Below are positions 39,832 through 48,030 of a DNA stretch of 48,732 nt, in pieces. Made by a program: the position numbers and the translations under genes. Numbering within the stretch: position 1 is the stretch's first letter; the number at the start of each line of letters is the position of its first letter. Below the pieces are notes generated by a model. It did no database searches, was not told where the DNA came from, and saw nothing but the letters and a program-made list of their open reading frames with translations. Origin of the DNA: Hyphomonadaceae bacterium (GTDB lineage Bacteria; Pseudomonadota; Alphaproteobacteria; Caulobacterales; Hyphomonadaceae); NCBI GenBank assembly GCA_030697555.1, contig JAUYPV010000168.1:1-48732 (forward strand). The letters are read 5' to 3'.

Positions 39832-40650
39832 TTAGGCCGGCTTCTTGTAGCGCAGCAGAACCTGGTCGGTCTTGCCGCGGATAGCCGGATCGAACACTCC
39901 CTTGGTGTGGTCGTCCGCCGCGTTGGCGAGCAGTGCGCTCTCACCGCTGTCATCGATGACGAAGCCGGCCTGCGTCGCCGCGGCCTTGATCAGCAGCGGA
40001 TCGATGCGGTGCAGGTCATTGCCGGTGGTCGGCGGCGAGCCCTGCGCCGCGACGTGGTCCATCGCAACGAAGTATCCGCCCGGCTTCAGCACGCGGAAGA
40101 TTTCTGCATAGGCCTTCACCGGATCGCCGAAACCAGCGGGAGCTTCCGCGGGCTTGTAGTAAAGCTCGTGCGGCCCCTGGAACCAGGTCACCACATCGAC
40201 CGTGCCATCGGCGGCTTCGAGCGTGTCGAACATCGTCGTCGAGCGCGTGACGTTGGCCAGGCGGTTGTCCAGAACGCGCGCTGCGATTTCCTTCTCGAAC
40301 TCCGGACCGAAGTTCGGGCTCTGCATGATGACCTTGCCCGTCGGCCCGACCGCGCCGGACAGGAGTTCGGTATAGTAGCCGCCGCCCGCCTCGATCTCGA
40401 GCACGGTGTTGCCGGTCATCACCTTGCTGAAGGTGAGCACGTCGACAGGCTTTCGGTCTGCATCGCGCGCCGCGTCGGCGACCGGTCGCGTGGGGGCGGC
40501 GAGGAGAGCTGCATAGTCTGGCGGCGGAGGCGGCGCCGCGGCTTCCGGCGTAGCCGGCGTCGTGGCGGCAGGCTCGCTTGGGCTACACGCGGCGGCGAAC
40601 GCAATCACCGCGAGCGAAGCGCCCGCGATCTTCCACAGATGCTTTGTCAT
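39832..40650 (-). CDS. Methyltransferase-like lipoprotein (COG4798-type), copy 2
   Basis: A 272-residue paralogue of the 38970 protein: lipobox FAAAC (Cys22), an Ala/Pro/Thr-rich linker (about 25-50), then the same domain with GNTVLEIEAGGGYYTELLSG, VVTWFQGPHELYY and YAEIFRVLKPGGYFVAMDHV. The two proteins align through the whole domain down to RGKTDQVLLRYKK versus RRHTDQFLFRFKK, so they arose by tandem duplication. I place the start at ATG 40650, preceded by GGGAGA; the frame stays open to 40800, but that extension would run over the inverted repeat at 40772-40805 and lacks a signal-like sequence. Confidence 0.85.
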   Translation of the reverse strand: MTKHLWKIAGASLAVIAFAAACSPSEPAATTPATPEAAAPPPPPDYAALLAAPTRPVADAARDADRKPVDVLTFSKVMTGNTVLEIEAGGGYYTELLSGAVGPTGKVIMQSPNFGPEFEKEIAARVLDNRLANVTRSTTMFDTLEAADGTVDVVTWFQGPHELYYKPAEAPAGFGDPVKAYAEIFRVLKPGGYFVAMDHVAAQGSPPTTGNDLHRIDPLLIKAAATQAGFVIDDSGESALLANAADDHTKGVFDPAIRGKTDQVLLRYKKPA

Positions 40651-40771
40651 GACAGCCATCTCCCTTGTCAGCGCGTCCCGCGCCGCTGGGCGGAACATAC
40701 ACCTCACAGGCGAGGGAGCCAGCCTTGCCTGACCCGTCAGGCACGCGCTTGAAGACACCCTCTTGCATTTA

Positions 40772-40805
40772 GTTTGACGTTGAACTATATAGTTCGACAT
40801 TAAAC
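40772..40805. promoter_or_regulatory. 34-nt inverted repeat, probable MarR operator
   Basis: A nearly perfect 20-nt palindrome (GTTGAACTAT / ATAGTTCGAC, one mismatched pair) is centred between 40788 and 40789 and extended by matching outer GTTT (40772-40775) and AAAC (40802-40805). MarR-family dimers bind AT-rich palindromes of this kind. It lies 40 nt upstream of the operon that ends in a marR gene, and 121 nt upstream of the divergent lipoprotein gene. Confidence 0.75.
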
Positions 40806-40845
40806 AAAACGGCCACGAAGAGGGCCGATAACAAGGACTAGTCTG

Positions 40846-40950
40846 ATGCGAGTGTTCCTCTCCCTTCTTCTCTTCGCCGCCGTGTGGGCGGCGGCGAGCG
40901 TGACGGCGCCGGCCGGCGGCTACATCGGAATTGTGGAGACAGCCTTATGA
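40846..40950 (+). CDS. 34-residue putative secreted peptide, translationally coupled
   Basis: A very short frame that opens at ATG 40846 after AAGGA (12 nt upstream) and ends in a TGA overlapping the nitroreductase start as ATGA. The product begins MRVFLSLLLFAAVWAAASV, a compact signal-peptide or single-helix sequence with an A-x-A-like site, then TAPAGGYIGIVETAL. It could be a small membrane peptide, a secreted peptide, or a leader whose translation delivers ribosomes to the next gene. The 4-nt overlap is repeated at the next junction (nitroreductase to marR), which supports real translation. Confidence 0.6.
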   Translation: MRVFLSLLLFAAVWAAASVTAPAGGYIGIVETAL

Positions 40951-42110
40951 AGACGCGGCGAGGGATATTGAAGCTGGTCGGCGGCGGTTTCGTTCTGGCG
41001 GCCGCCGGGGCGGGCGGCTGGTACGTGCTGAACGGTCCGTCCGACGCCGCGCGGCAGGCCTGGCGCGAAGCCGGCGCTCCGGAAGAAAAGCGCAGGCGCT
41101 TTCTTTCCTATGCGCTGCTGGCGCCCAACCCCCACAATCGCCAGCCCTGGCTGGTAAAGCTGGAAGGCGAGGACGACCTCACCCTCTACTGCGATCTCGA
41201 CAAACGCCTGCCCGCAACCGACCCCTACGACCGGCAGATCACGCTGGGCTGCGGCGCCTTTCTCGAACTCTTCTCGATCGCGGCGGCGAACGAAGGCTTT
41301 GGCGTGGAGATAACGCCATTCCCCGAAGGCGAGCCGCGGCCAAGGCTCGACCAGCGCGCAGTAGCGAGTGTGAGACTCATCGCCAGCGGCGCCGCGAAAG
41401 ACCCTGCGTTCGCCTTCATCACCGCGCGTCGCACCAACCGCAACACATACGACAAGCGCGATGTTGCGCCTGACCTCCTCAAACAGCTCGAAACGGCCGG
41501 CAGCATCCACGGCCTCGCCGCGCACACCACTGGCGAGGGCGAGTTGGCTGCAAAACTGCGCGACCTGACCTGGCGCGCTCACCAGGTCGAAATGCTGACG
41601 CCCTATACCCTGCAGGAAAGCGTCGATCTCATGCGGATCGGCAATTCCGAGACGGTGAAATACCGTGACGGCCTGTCGATGGACGGCCAGATGATGGAAT
41701 TCGGAAAGCTTGCCGGCATGATCACGCACGCCTCTATGGCGGATACCCACTCTGAGACGTTCAAGATCGGCATGAAACAGTTCGAGGAGATGGCTGCCTC
41801 GGCGAGGGCATTCGCGTGGATCACCGGCGGTGAGGGCCGAGCCGGCGAACTGGCGGCGGGGCGCGCCTATGCCCGGCTCAACCTCAAGGCCACCGAACTC
41901 GGCCTCGCCATCCATCCCTGGAGCCAGAGCCTGCAGGAATATCCCGAGATGCGCGCGCTCTATGACGAGGTTCACAGCCTGATTGGCGGCGGCCAAATTG
42001 GCGGGAATGGGCGAGTCCAGATGTTGGTGCGCACCGGCTATGCCGACCCTGTCGTGCCCGCGCCGCGCCGTGGCGTCGATGCGCTGTTCGCGAGCCGAGA
42101 GGGGCAATGA
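40947..42110 (+). CDS. Tat-exported Acg-type nitroreductase family protein
   Basis: A 387-residue FMN-binding nitroreductase-fold protein of the Acg-like group. The N-terminus MKTRRGILKLVGGG is a twin-arginine signal (Arg4-Arg5) followed by a hydrophobic segment, so it should be exported folded, with its cofactor. The ALLAPNPHNRQPWLVKL segment (about 55-71) is the nitroreductase FMN-site motif, and FITARRTNRNTYDKRDV and HPWSQSLQEYPEM are typical of Acg-like members. Some Acg proteins are thought to bind rather than turn over flavin. GGAGA decides the ATG at 40947. It overlaps the small ORF upstream and marR downstream by 4 nt each. Confidence 0.88.
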   Translation: MKTRRGILKLVGGGFVLAAAGAGGWYVLNGPSDAARQAWREAGAPEEKRRRFLSYALLAPNPHNRQPWLVKLEGEDDLTLYCDLDKRLPATDPYDRQITLGCGAFLELFSIAAANEGFGVEITPFPEGEPRPRLDQRAVASVRLIASGAAKDPAFAFITARRTNRNTYDKRDVAPDLLKQLETAGSIHGLAAHTTGEGELAAKLRDLTWRAHQVEMLTPYTLQESVDLMRIGNSETVKYRDGLSMDGQMMEFGKLAGMITHASMADTHSETFKIGMKQFEEMAASARAFAWITGGEGRAGELAAGRAYARLNLKATELGLAIHPWSQSLQEYPEMRALYDEVHSLIGGGQIGGNGRVQMLVRTGYADPVVPAPRRGVDALFASREGQ

Positions 42111-42556
42111 GCCAGCGCGAAGACCAGGCCCATCTCTATTTCCGGCTGTTCACTGAGATCCACATCATCGCCCAGCTCTCCGGCAACCGGCTGGAGCGCG
42201 TGCTGCCCGAAGGCATGTCGCGGGCGCAGTTCGGCGTGCTCAGCCATTTCGTGCGCCTCGGAGGCGCCTGGTCGCCGGGCCGGCTTGCGCGCGCCTTCCA
42301 GGTGACCAAGGGCGCCATGACCAACACGCTGCAGCGACTGGAGGCGCAACGATTCGTGCGCATCGAGGCCGATAAGGCCGACGCGCGGGCCAAGCTGGTC
42401 GAGATCACCGAGGCCGGAAAGCGCGCGTACGAACAGGCGGTGCGGGCGACCGGCGCTACTCTCGCCGAGCTGGGCAGCCAGATCACGCCCGCCGACGTGA
42501 AGTCGGCGCTGCCTTTCCTCGAAAATACCCGAAAAATCCTCGACGAACGGCGCTGA
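42107..42556 (+). CDS. MarR family transcriptional regulator
   Basis: A 149-residue winged-helix regulator. The DNA-binding part is visible as LSHFVRLGGAWSPGRLARAF, VTKGAMTNTLQRLEAQRFVR and the wing KADARAKLVEITEAGK; N- and C-terminal helices form the dimer interface. Its ATG overlaps the nitroreductase stop by 4 nt. MarR proteins usually repress their own operon and are released by small phenolic or oxidised ligands, so the 34-nt inverted repeat at 40772-40805 is its probable operator, with the nitroreductase as the regulated function. Confidence 0.93.
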   Translation: MSQREDQAHLYFRLFTEIHIIAQLSGNRLERVLPEGMSRAQFGVLSHFVRLGGAWSPGRLARAFQVTKGAMTNTLQRLEAQRFVRIEADKADARAKLVEITEAGKRAYEQAVRATGATLAELGSQITPADVKSALPFLENTRKILDERR

Positions 42557-42659
42557 ACTTCACGCTGCGGAAGGCTTTTCGGCGCCGCTGCGGCGGCGTA
42601 CTCTTCCTTCAAGAGCGAGCGCCCGCCAGAGGCGCGCCACCCCCACAGGAGGACTACAC

Positions 42660-43739
42660 ATGCGGATGCTGAAACCAGCCCTCATTGCCATCGCGGTTGC
42701 GATCATGGCCGCGCCGGCCATGGCCCAGGTTCCAAGGACGAAGAGCGGCCATCCCGATCTCAACGGCATCTGGACCAATGCCTCGCTGACGCCGCTGTCG
42801 CGCGCGAAGCCGACCGACAAGCTGGTCGTCAACGAAGCCGAGGCGACGAAGATCGCCGGCGGCACGTCCATCGCCGGTATCCCGGCGGACGACCCGGAGT
42901 TCAACAGCAACGCCCGATACTCCGACCCCAACAAGGGCGCGCCGGCGAAGGGCGGATCCGACTTCGGCCTCAAGGGCTATGACAGTTTCTGGGTGACGCC
43001 CGGCACCAGGCTCGCCGTCGTGAAAGGCGAATACCGCACCTCGAACATAGTCGAGCCCGCCACCGGCCAGCTGCCCTACAAGAACCCTGCCGCGGTCCAG
43101 AAGGCGCAGCAGGCCGGCTTCATCAAATACCTGACGGGCAACGACCCCTATATCGGGCCGGAGTCGACGACGCTGTCGGAGCGCTGCCTGATCGGCTTCG
43201 GCCAGACCGGCGGGCCGGGCATGCTCAGTGTGCTCTACAACAACAACTACCAGTTCGTGCTGACCGACGAACACCTGATGATCCTGGTCGAGATGGCGCA
43301 CGATGCACGCGTCATTCCGCTGTTCGCGAGCGCAGAGAAGGCGAGGGCCGGCCACAGGCCCAACGCCATCAAGCCGTGGTTCGGCGACAGCGTCGGCTGG
43401 TGGGATGGCGACACACTGGTCGTCGAAACCGTCAACGTGAATCCGAAACAGGCAGCCGAGCAGTCGTTCGCGCTATCGGCCAAGGGCACGGTGACCGAGC
43501 GCTTCACGCGTACAGGCGAGAAGGACATCTTCTACGAGTTCTCGGTCAACGACCCCGACACCTACACCCAGTCGTGGAAGGCGGAGATGAGCTTCTATCC
43601 GCAGTCGCGCCTCTACGAATACGCCTGCCACGAAGGCAATTACGGCCTGCACGGCATTCTCGCCGGCGCGCGGCTGAAAGAGCAGCAGGCGGAAGCGGCG
43701 GCCAAGAGCAAAGGCAAGCCAGCGAAGGGCGGGCAATAG
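42660..43739 (+). CDS. Secreted protein of an uncharacterised GDSVGWW-type family, copy 1
   Basis: A 359-residue exported protein (signal peptide to about residue 23, APAMA-Q). It opens with HPDLNGIWTNASLTPLSR and contains the blocks SERCLIGFGQTGGPGMLS, LVEMAHDARVIPLF, WFGDSVGWWDGDTLVVET, ERFTRTGEKD and LYEYACHEGNYGLHGILAGAR. I know this block pattern from many secreted proteins of Proteobacteria and Acidobacteria with no assigned function. The strong AGGAGGA site precedes ATG 42660. A paralogue lies at 46699. Two cysteines (ERC, YAC) are shared by both copies. Confidence 0.85.
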   Translation: MRMLKPALIAIAVAIMAAPAMAQVPRTKSGHPDLNGIWTNASLTPLSRAKPTDKLVVNEAEATKIAGGTSIAGIPADDPEFNSNARYSDPNKGAPAKGGSDFGLKGYDSFWVTPGTRLAVVKGEYRTSNIVEPATGQLPYKNPAAVQKAQQAGFIKYLTGNDPYIGPESTTLSERCLIGFGQTGGPGMLSVLYNNNYQFVLTDEHLMILVEMAHDARVIPLFASAEKARAGHRPNAIKPWFGDSVGWWDGDTLVVETVNVNPKQAAEQSFALSAKGTVTERFTRTGEKDIFYEFSVNDPDTYTQSWKAEMSFYPQSRLYEYACHEGNYGLHGILAGARLKEQQAEAAAKSKGKPAKGGQ

Positions 43740-43778
43740 CACACGCCCAGAAGGCCCAAGCCTGCTGGGGTTGAACCG

Positions 43779-43812
43779 GCAGCCACGGAGACTAGCCTCC
43801 GTGGCTGCTTCT
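43779..43812 (+). terminator. Hairpin/terminator after the 42660 gene
   Basis: A perfect 12-bp stem (GCAGCCACGGAG / CTCCGTGGCTGC, 6-nt loop) is followed by TTCTAATTT. It lies 39 nt after the stop codon. The T-run is interrupted, so termination may be moderate. Confidence 0.7.
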
Positions 43813-43838
43813 AATTTGAGGACGGGAAGGGATTCGGA

Positions 43839-44360
43839 ATGGCGATTTCACTTTACGATGCGAGCGCTGCGCTCTTCATACAGACGCTCGGCGCCGTGGA
43901 CGGTTTCCTCGGGCGCTCGCTCAAGCATTTCCAGGAGCACAACATTGACCCGGAGGTGGTCGTCGAGACGCGTCTGTTCAGCGACATGCTGCCTTTCCGC
44001 TACCAGATCCAGGCCGCCATCGGCCATTCGCTCGGCGCCCTCCAGGGCGTGAAGTCAGGCGTGTTCAATCCGCCGCACGGCAATCCCGCCACCGACTATG
44101 CCGGCCTGCAGAAGGAAGTCGCCGATGCGATCGCAGCCCTCAAGGCGATGACGCCCGCTGACGTGAACGCCCTCGAAGGCAAGGATGTCGCCTTCAATCT
44201 CGGCGAGCGGAGCCTGCCCTTCATCGGCGAGAATTTCCTGCTGACCTTCTCGCTCCCCAACTTCCATTTCCACGCAACGACGGCTTACGACATCCTCCGC
44301 CAGAAAGGCGTTCCGCTCGGCAAGCGCAACTATCTCGGCGCGATCAAGATGAAGACCTGA
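43839..44360 (+). CDS. DUF1993 family protein
   Basis: A 173-residue helical cytoplasmic protein of the DUF1993 family (DinB-like four-helix fold). Typical blocks are LYDASAALFIQTLGAVDGFL, RLFSDMLPFRYQIQAAIGHS, RSLPFIGENFLLTFSLPNFHFH and TTAYDILRQKGVPLGKRNYL. His residues in the helix ends (NFHFHATT) match the possible metal site of the fold. Function unknown. It follows a hairpin and appears to be transcribed alone. Confidence 0.9.
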   Translation: MAISLYDASAALFIQTLGAVDGFLGRSLKHFQEHNIDPEVVVETRLFSDMLPFRYQIQAAIGHSLGALQGVKSGVFNPPHGNPATDYAGLQKEVADAIAALKAMTPADVNALEGKDVAFNLGERSLPFIGENFLLTFSLPNFHFHATTAYDILRQKGVPLGKRNYLGAIKMKT

Positions 44361-44471
44361 AGCGTCACTTGAAGAGGCCTCGCCCACGCTCGCGCAACCG
44401 GCAAGCACGACCACGCACGCCAGACCCAGCCATCGCGATCGTTACGCTGTAGCGCAGCCGCGTTAGGCGCC

Positions 44472-44738
44472 CTAGTCGTTAGTTTCCTCGTGATTCTCGT
44501 CATCTTCCGCGACGTGCGCGCGGGCGATGGCGTCGCGGACCTTCTGGTCCAGCTTCCGGCCGTCAAGAATCACCTTGTTGAAGTGCACCTCGTGCACGGC
44601 GCTGCGCGGGATCGAGAAATCGCCCGCATTCTCTATGTAGATGTCGATCTTGTCCGGTCCCACATCGCGCACGGCGCCGATGGTGACGTCACCGTCGTGA
44701 AGAAAGACAGGAAGATCAACGCGGATTGTTTCGGCCAT
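44472..44738 (-). CDS. Small PRC-barrel/DUF2171-like protein
   Basis: An 88-residue cytoplasmic protein. The N-terminal half is a small beta barrel by pattern (DLPVFLHDGDVTIGAVRDVG then DKIDIYIENAGDFSIPRSAV), like PRC-barrel or DUF2171 domains that bind polyanions or partner proteins; the C-terminal half is helical and acidic (LDQKVRDAIARAHVAEDDEN). The match is by eye. AGGAG upstream supports ATG 44738 over an upstream start at 44807 that would overlap the acyl-CoA dehydrogenase gene. It lies 43 nt downstream of that gene on the same strand. Confidence 0.75.
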   Translation of the reverse strand: MAETIRVDLPVFLHDGDVTIGAVRDVGPDKIDIYIENAGDFSIPRSAVHEVHFNKVILDGRKLDQKVRDAIARAHVAEDDENHEETND

Positions 44739-44781
44739 GAGGGAACTCCTACCCCATAGGTAGGGCGCAACCCCGGCGAGC

Positions 44782-46467
44782 CTAGTTCCTCGCCCCGATG
44801 AACTCATCGATCGTCCGCCGTGCGATCACCATCGCCTGCACTTCGCCCGCGCCTTCGAAGATGTTGAGGATGCGCGCATCGCACAGCACGCGGCTAACCG
44901 GATATTCCAGAGCAAAGCCATTGCCGCCATGCACTTGCAGCGCATTGTCTGCCGCGCCCCAGGCGATCCGCGCCGCGAGCATCTTGGCGAGCCCCGCCTC
45001 CAGATCGCAACGCTTGCCGGCATCCTTCTGGCGCGCCGAGAAGTAGGTGAGCTGGCGCACGCCAAGAAGTTCAGCCGCCATCATGACGAGTTTATCGCTC
45101 GTACGGGGGAAATCGAAAATCTGCCGGCCGAACTGCGTCCGGTCGAGCGAATACTTGAGGCCGAGCTCGAACGCACATTGCGCCACGCCGATCGCCCGCG
45201 CCGCCGTCTGGATGCGCGCGCCCTCGAACGTCGTCATCAGGTGCTTGAAGCCCATCCCCTCGACTTCGCCGAGCAGGTTCTCAAGCGGAACCTCGAAGCC
45301 ATCGAAGCCCAGCTCGTATTCCTTCATGCCGCGATAGCCGAGCACTTCGATCTCGCCGCCGGTCATGCCTTTTGCGGGGAAGGGGTCGGCATCCGTCCCA
45401 CGCGGCTTTTCGCAGATGAACATGGAGAGGCCGGAGAAATTGTCCGTACCCGCCACCGACCGCGCCAGCACGGTCATCAGGTCCGCGCGCGCCGCATGCG
45501 TGATCCAGGTCTTGTTACCCGTGATCTTCCAGGTGTCCCCGTCCTTCACCGCGCGCGTACGCAGGCTTCCGAGATCCGAACCCGTGTTCGGCTCCGTAAA
45601 CACCGCCGTCGGCAGGATCGCGCCGCTCGCAATGCCCGGCAGGTATTTCTCTTGCTGCGCCTTCGTGCCGCCATTCAGCAGCAGCTCCGCCGCGATCTCC
45701 GAGCGCGTGCCCAGCGACCCGACGCCGATATAGGCGCGCGAGAGCTCTTCCGAGACGACGCACATAGCCGTCTTGCCGAGCCCCAGCCCGCCGAACTCTT
45801 CCGGAATGGTGAGGCCGAACACGCCCAGCTCGCCCATCTGTTTCACGACGCTGTCGGGGATCAGCACGTCGTCGAGGTGCCACTGGTGCGCGTAGGGCAC
45901 GACAACCTCATCGCCGAACTTGCGGAACTGGTCGCGGATGGTCTCGAACGTCTCTTCAAGCCCGGTGTATTCGACCGTCGCCTTCCGGCTCTCGATGAAT
46001 CCGCGGATGATCTTCGCCGCCGCCATGCGCGCCGCCGGCGTATTGCCCCCCATCACCAGCTTGGTGATCGCAGGCGTGAACAGTTTCTGCATGATCGACT
46101 GGTCGTGCGTCATGTCGATCGGCCGTACGATCTCGACCTGCGTCATCGGCAGCCCGCCGATGAGCTGGCTGAGGTATTCGCCAAACAGGATCTGCGAGAG
46201 CAACTGCTCGATCTCGCCGAACTTGCCTTCGTCCGCGACGCGGTCGGCCCAGTTGACGGTCTCTTTCAGCGTCTCGACATAGGTCAGCACCCAGGCAAGC
46301 CCGTGCGTTGCGCGCTGTTCCACGTCGATCAGCTTGCGGTCCACCTTCCCGCCCGGGGCGACCCGGCTCGCCACGGCGGCGCGAAGTGCAAGGAAATAGG
46401 CCTCGGCGTCGGAGGCGGCCTGGCGGAGCGTCGCGCGCAGGTCATTCACCACGTTGCCGTCCGCCAT
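44782..46467 (-). CDS. Acyl-CoA dehydrogenase family protein
   Basis: A 561-residue FAD enzyme that oxidises acyl-CoA (or a related thioester) and passes electrons to EtfAB, encoded at 32.2-33.9 kb. An N-terminal helical extension of about 150 residues precedes the standard fold: FGLTIPEEFGGLGLG, VFTEPNTGSDLGSL and WKITGNKTWITHA (FAD/substrate binding), FEGARIQTAARAIGVAQ, RTQFGRQIFDFP, and NIFEGAGEVQ, whose Glu538 occupies the catalytic-base position. Extended forms like this often act on branched or unusual substrates; the exact one is not predictable. Confidence 0.94.
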   Translation of the reverse strand: MADGNVVNDLRATLRQAASDAEAYFLALRAAVASRVAPGGKVDRKLIDVEQRATHGLAWVLTYVETLKETVNWADRVADEGKFGEIEQLLSQILFGEYLSQLIGGLPMTQVEIVRPIDMTHDQSIMQKLFTPAITKLVMGGNTPAARMAAAKIIRGFIESRKATVEYTGLEETFETIRDQFRKFGDEVVVPYAHQWHLDDVLIPDSVVKQMGELGVFGLTIPEEFGGLGLGKTAMCVVSEELSRAYIGVGSLGTRSEIAAELLLNGGTKAQQEKYLPGIASGAILPTAVFTEPNTGSDLGSLRTRAVKDGDTWKITGNKTWITHAARADLMTVLARSVAGTDNFSGLSMFICEKPRGTDADPFPAKGMTGGEIEVLGYRGMKEYELGFDGFEVPLENLLGEVEGMGFKHLMTTFEGARIQTAARAIGVAQCAFELGLKYSLDRTQFGRQIFDFPRTSDKLVMMAAELLGVRQLTYFSARQKDAGKRCDLEAGLAKMLAARIAWGAADNALQVHGGNGFALEYPVSRVLCDARILNIFEGAGEVQAMVIARRTIDEFIGARN

Positions 46468-46698
46468 AGCAAAAGTCTCCCGCAGTCCTGATCACACGTC
46501 TCGATCCGAGACGTTCCAGTAGCCCAATGCGGCGGTGCAGCAAATAGCGTGACGCCTCAAACAAAAGAGCGTGTGCACCGCAGGTCCATGGCCCCGGCGC
46601 CTCCAGTCAGCCTTGCTTGGCAACGCCGCGTCTTGCAAAACCAATCACAGGCGCGCCGGCCAAGCATCGCGCGCCACCGCGGGTTAGAGGAGGTTCTT

Positions 46699-47850
46699 TT
46701 GAAGCTGTCGAAGCTCAACGCCGTGCTGTGCGCAACCGCCGCAGCCTTCGCGATGTCTGGGGCGATCTCCAGCGCCCAGTCCACGGCGACGGGCGCGCCC
46801 GGCTATGCCCAGCCCAAGACCGCGTGGGGCGTGCCCGACCTGCAGGGCACCTGGACCAACGCCTCCATCACCGACATGCAGCGCTCGGCCGACTACCCGA
46901 GCCTCGTCATGAGCCCCGAGCAGGTCAAGAAAATGGAGGAGGGCGACTACTACAACAACCGCACCCGCGAGGACGCGAAGCCCACCGACCTCAAGACCGC
47001 CAAACTGCTCGACGGCACCGATCTTCTCTCCGGCGGCGGCTACAACGCGTTCTGGGTCGACCAGGGAACCAAGGTCGCCATCGTGAAAGGCGAGCCGCGC
47101 TCGTCCTGGATCATCGAGCCCGCCAACGGCCGCATCCCGCGCAAGGGCGCTGCCGCGCCCGCGCCGGCGCGCCCCGCAGCCGGAACGCCCGGCGCGCCCA
47201 CCGGCGCCGCCTCGCGCACCGGCACTGTGCAGGGCCCCGGCGCTGTAGACCGTAACTCCGGCGGCGGCTTCGGCTCCTACGACAATCCGGAAACGCGCCC
47301 GATGGGCGAGCGCTGCATCATCGGCTTCGGCAACACCGGCGGCCCGGTGATGACCAACGTGCTCTACAACAACACCTACCAGATCGTTCAGTCGCCCTCG
47401 CACGTGATGATCGTCGTCGAGATGGTTCACGACGCCCGCATCATCCCGATCGTGAAGAGCGCGTCGGAAGCCAAGTACGGCCCCGGCGTCATCAAGAAAT
47501 GGCTGGGCGACAGCGTCGGCTGGTACGAAGGCAATACGCTCGTCGTCGAAACGAAGAACGTGAATCCTGCCCAGCGCGGCTACATCTCCGCCGCCGGCAA
47601 GCTCATCGAGCGTTTCACGCGCTGGAACGACGGGCAGATCACCTACGAGTTCACCGTGGATGATCCGACGCAGTACTCGCAGCCGTGGAAAGGCGAGATG
47701 GCGCTCAACGCGTCGAAGGAGCCCTTCTACGAATACGCCTGCCATGAAGGTAACTACGCCATGGAAGGCATCCTCGCCGGCGCCCGCAAGCAGGAACGCG
47801 AAGGCAAGACCGTCCGCGCCAACGCGGCTGAAGAAGGCCGCAGCAACTAA
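46699..47850 (+). CDS. Secreted protein of an uncharacterised GDSVGWY-type family, copy 2
   Basis: A 383-residue paralogue of the 42660 protein. The signal peptide (MKLSKLNAVLCATAAAFAMS to about AISSAQ) leads into VPDLQGTWTNASITDMQR, followed by a Pro/Ala-rich insert (about 153-180, absent from copy 1), then GERCIIGFGNTGGPVMTNVL, VEMVHDARIIPIV, LGDSVGWYEGNTLVVET and FYEYACHEGNYAMEGILAGAR. I set the start at TTG 46699, which has a near-perfect AGAGGAGG 5 nt upstream; the frame stays open further upstream but without signal-peptide character. The role is unknown. Confidence 0.85.
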   Translation: MKLSKLNAVLCATAAAFAMSGAISSAQSTATGAPGYAQPKTAWGVPDLQGTWTNASITDMQRSADYPSLVMSPEQVKKMEEGDYYNNRTREDAKPTDLKTAKLLDGTDLLSGGGYNAFWVDQGTKVAIVKGEPRSSWIIEPANGRIPRKGAAAPAPARPAAGTPGAPTGAASRTGTVQGPGAVDRNSGGGFGSYDNPETRPMGERCIIGFGNTGGPVMTNVLYNNTYQIVQSPSHVMIVVEMVHDARIIPIVKSASEAKYGPGVIKKWLGDSVGWYEGNTLVVETKNVNPAQRGYISAAGKLIERFTRWNDGQITYEFTVDDPTQYSQPWKGEMALNASKEPFYEYACHEGNYAMEGILAGARKQEREGKTVRANAAEEGRSN

Positions 47851-48030
47851 AAGAAAACCCACCGCTCAACAGCGCGTGAGAATAAGGGTTTTGACGCGAA
47901 ACGACGGGTATCTGTCCGCAAACGCGGGCCGGATAATCTTGCGTTTCCGCGCGGTTCGCCAATCATGTCCACAAGGGTCAACGACATACGTCCGCCGGAA
48001 ACCGGCGGCTCCCAACGAGGACGGACAAAG

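Noticed and set aside
44929-46491. Plus-strand frame of over 500 codons opposite the acyl-CoA dehydrogenase
   Set aside because: Arg/His/Leu-rich translation typical of antisense frames in GC-rich DNA.
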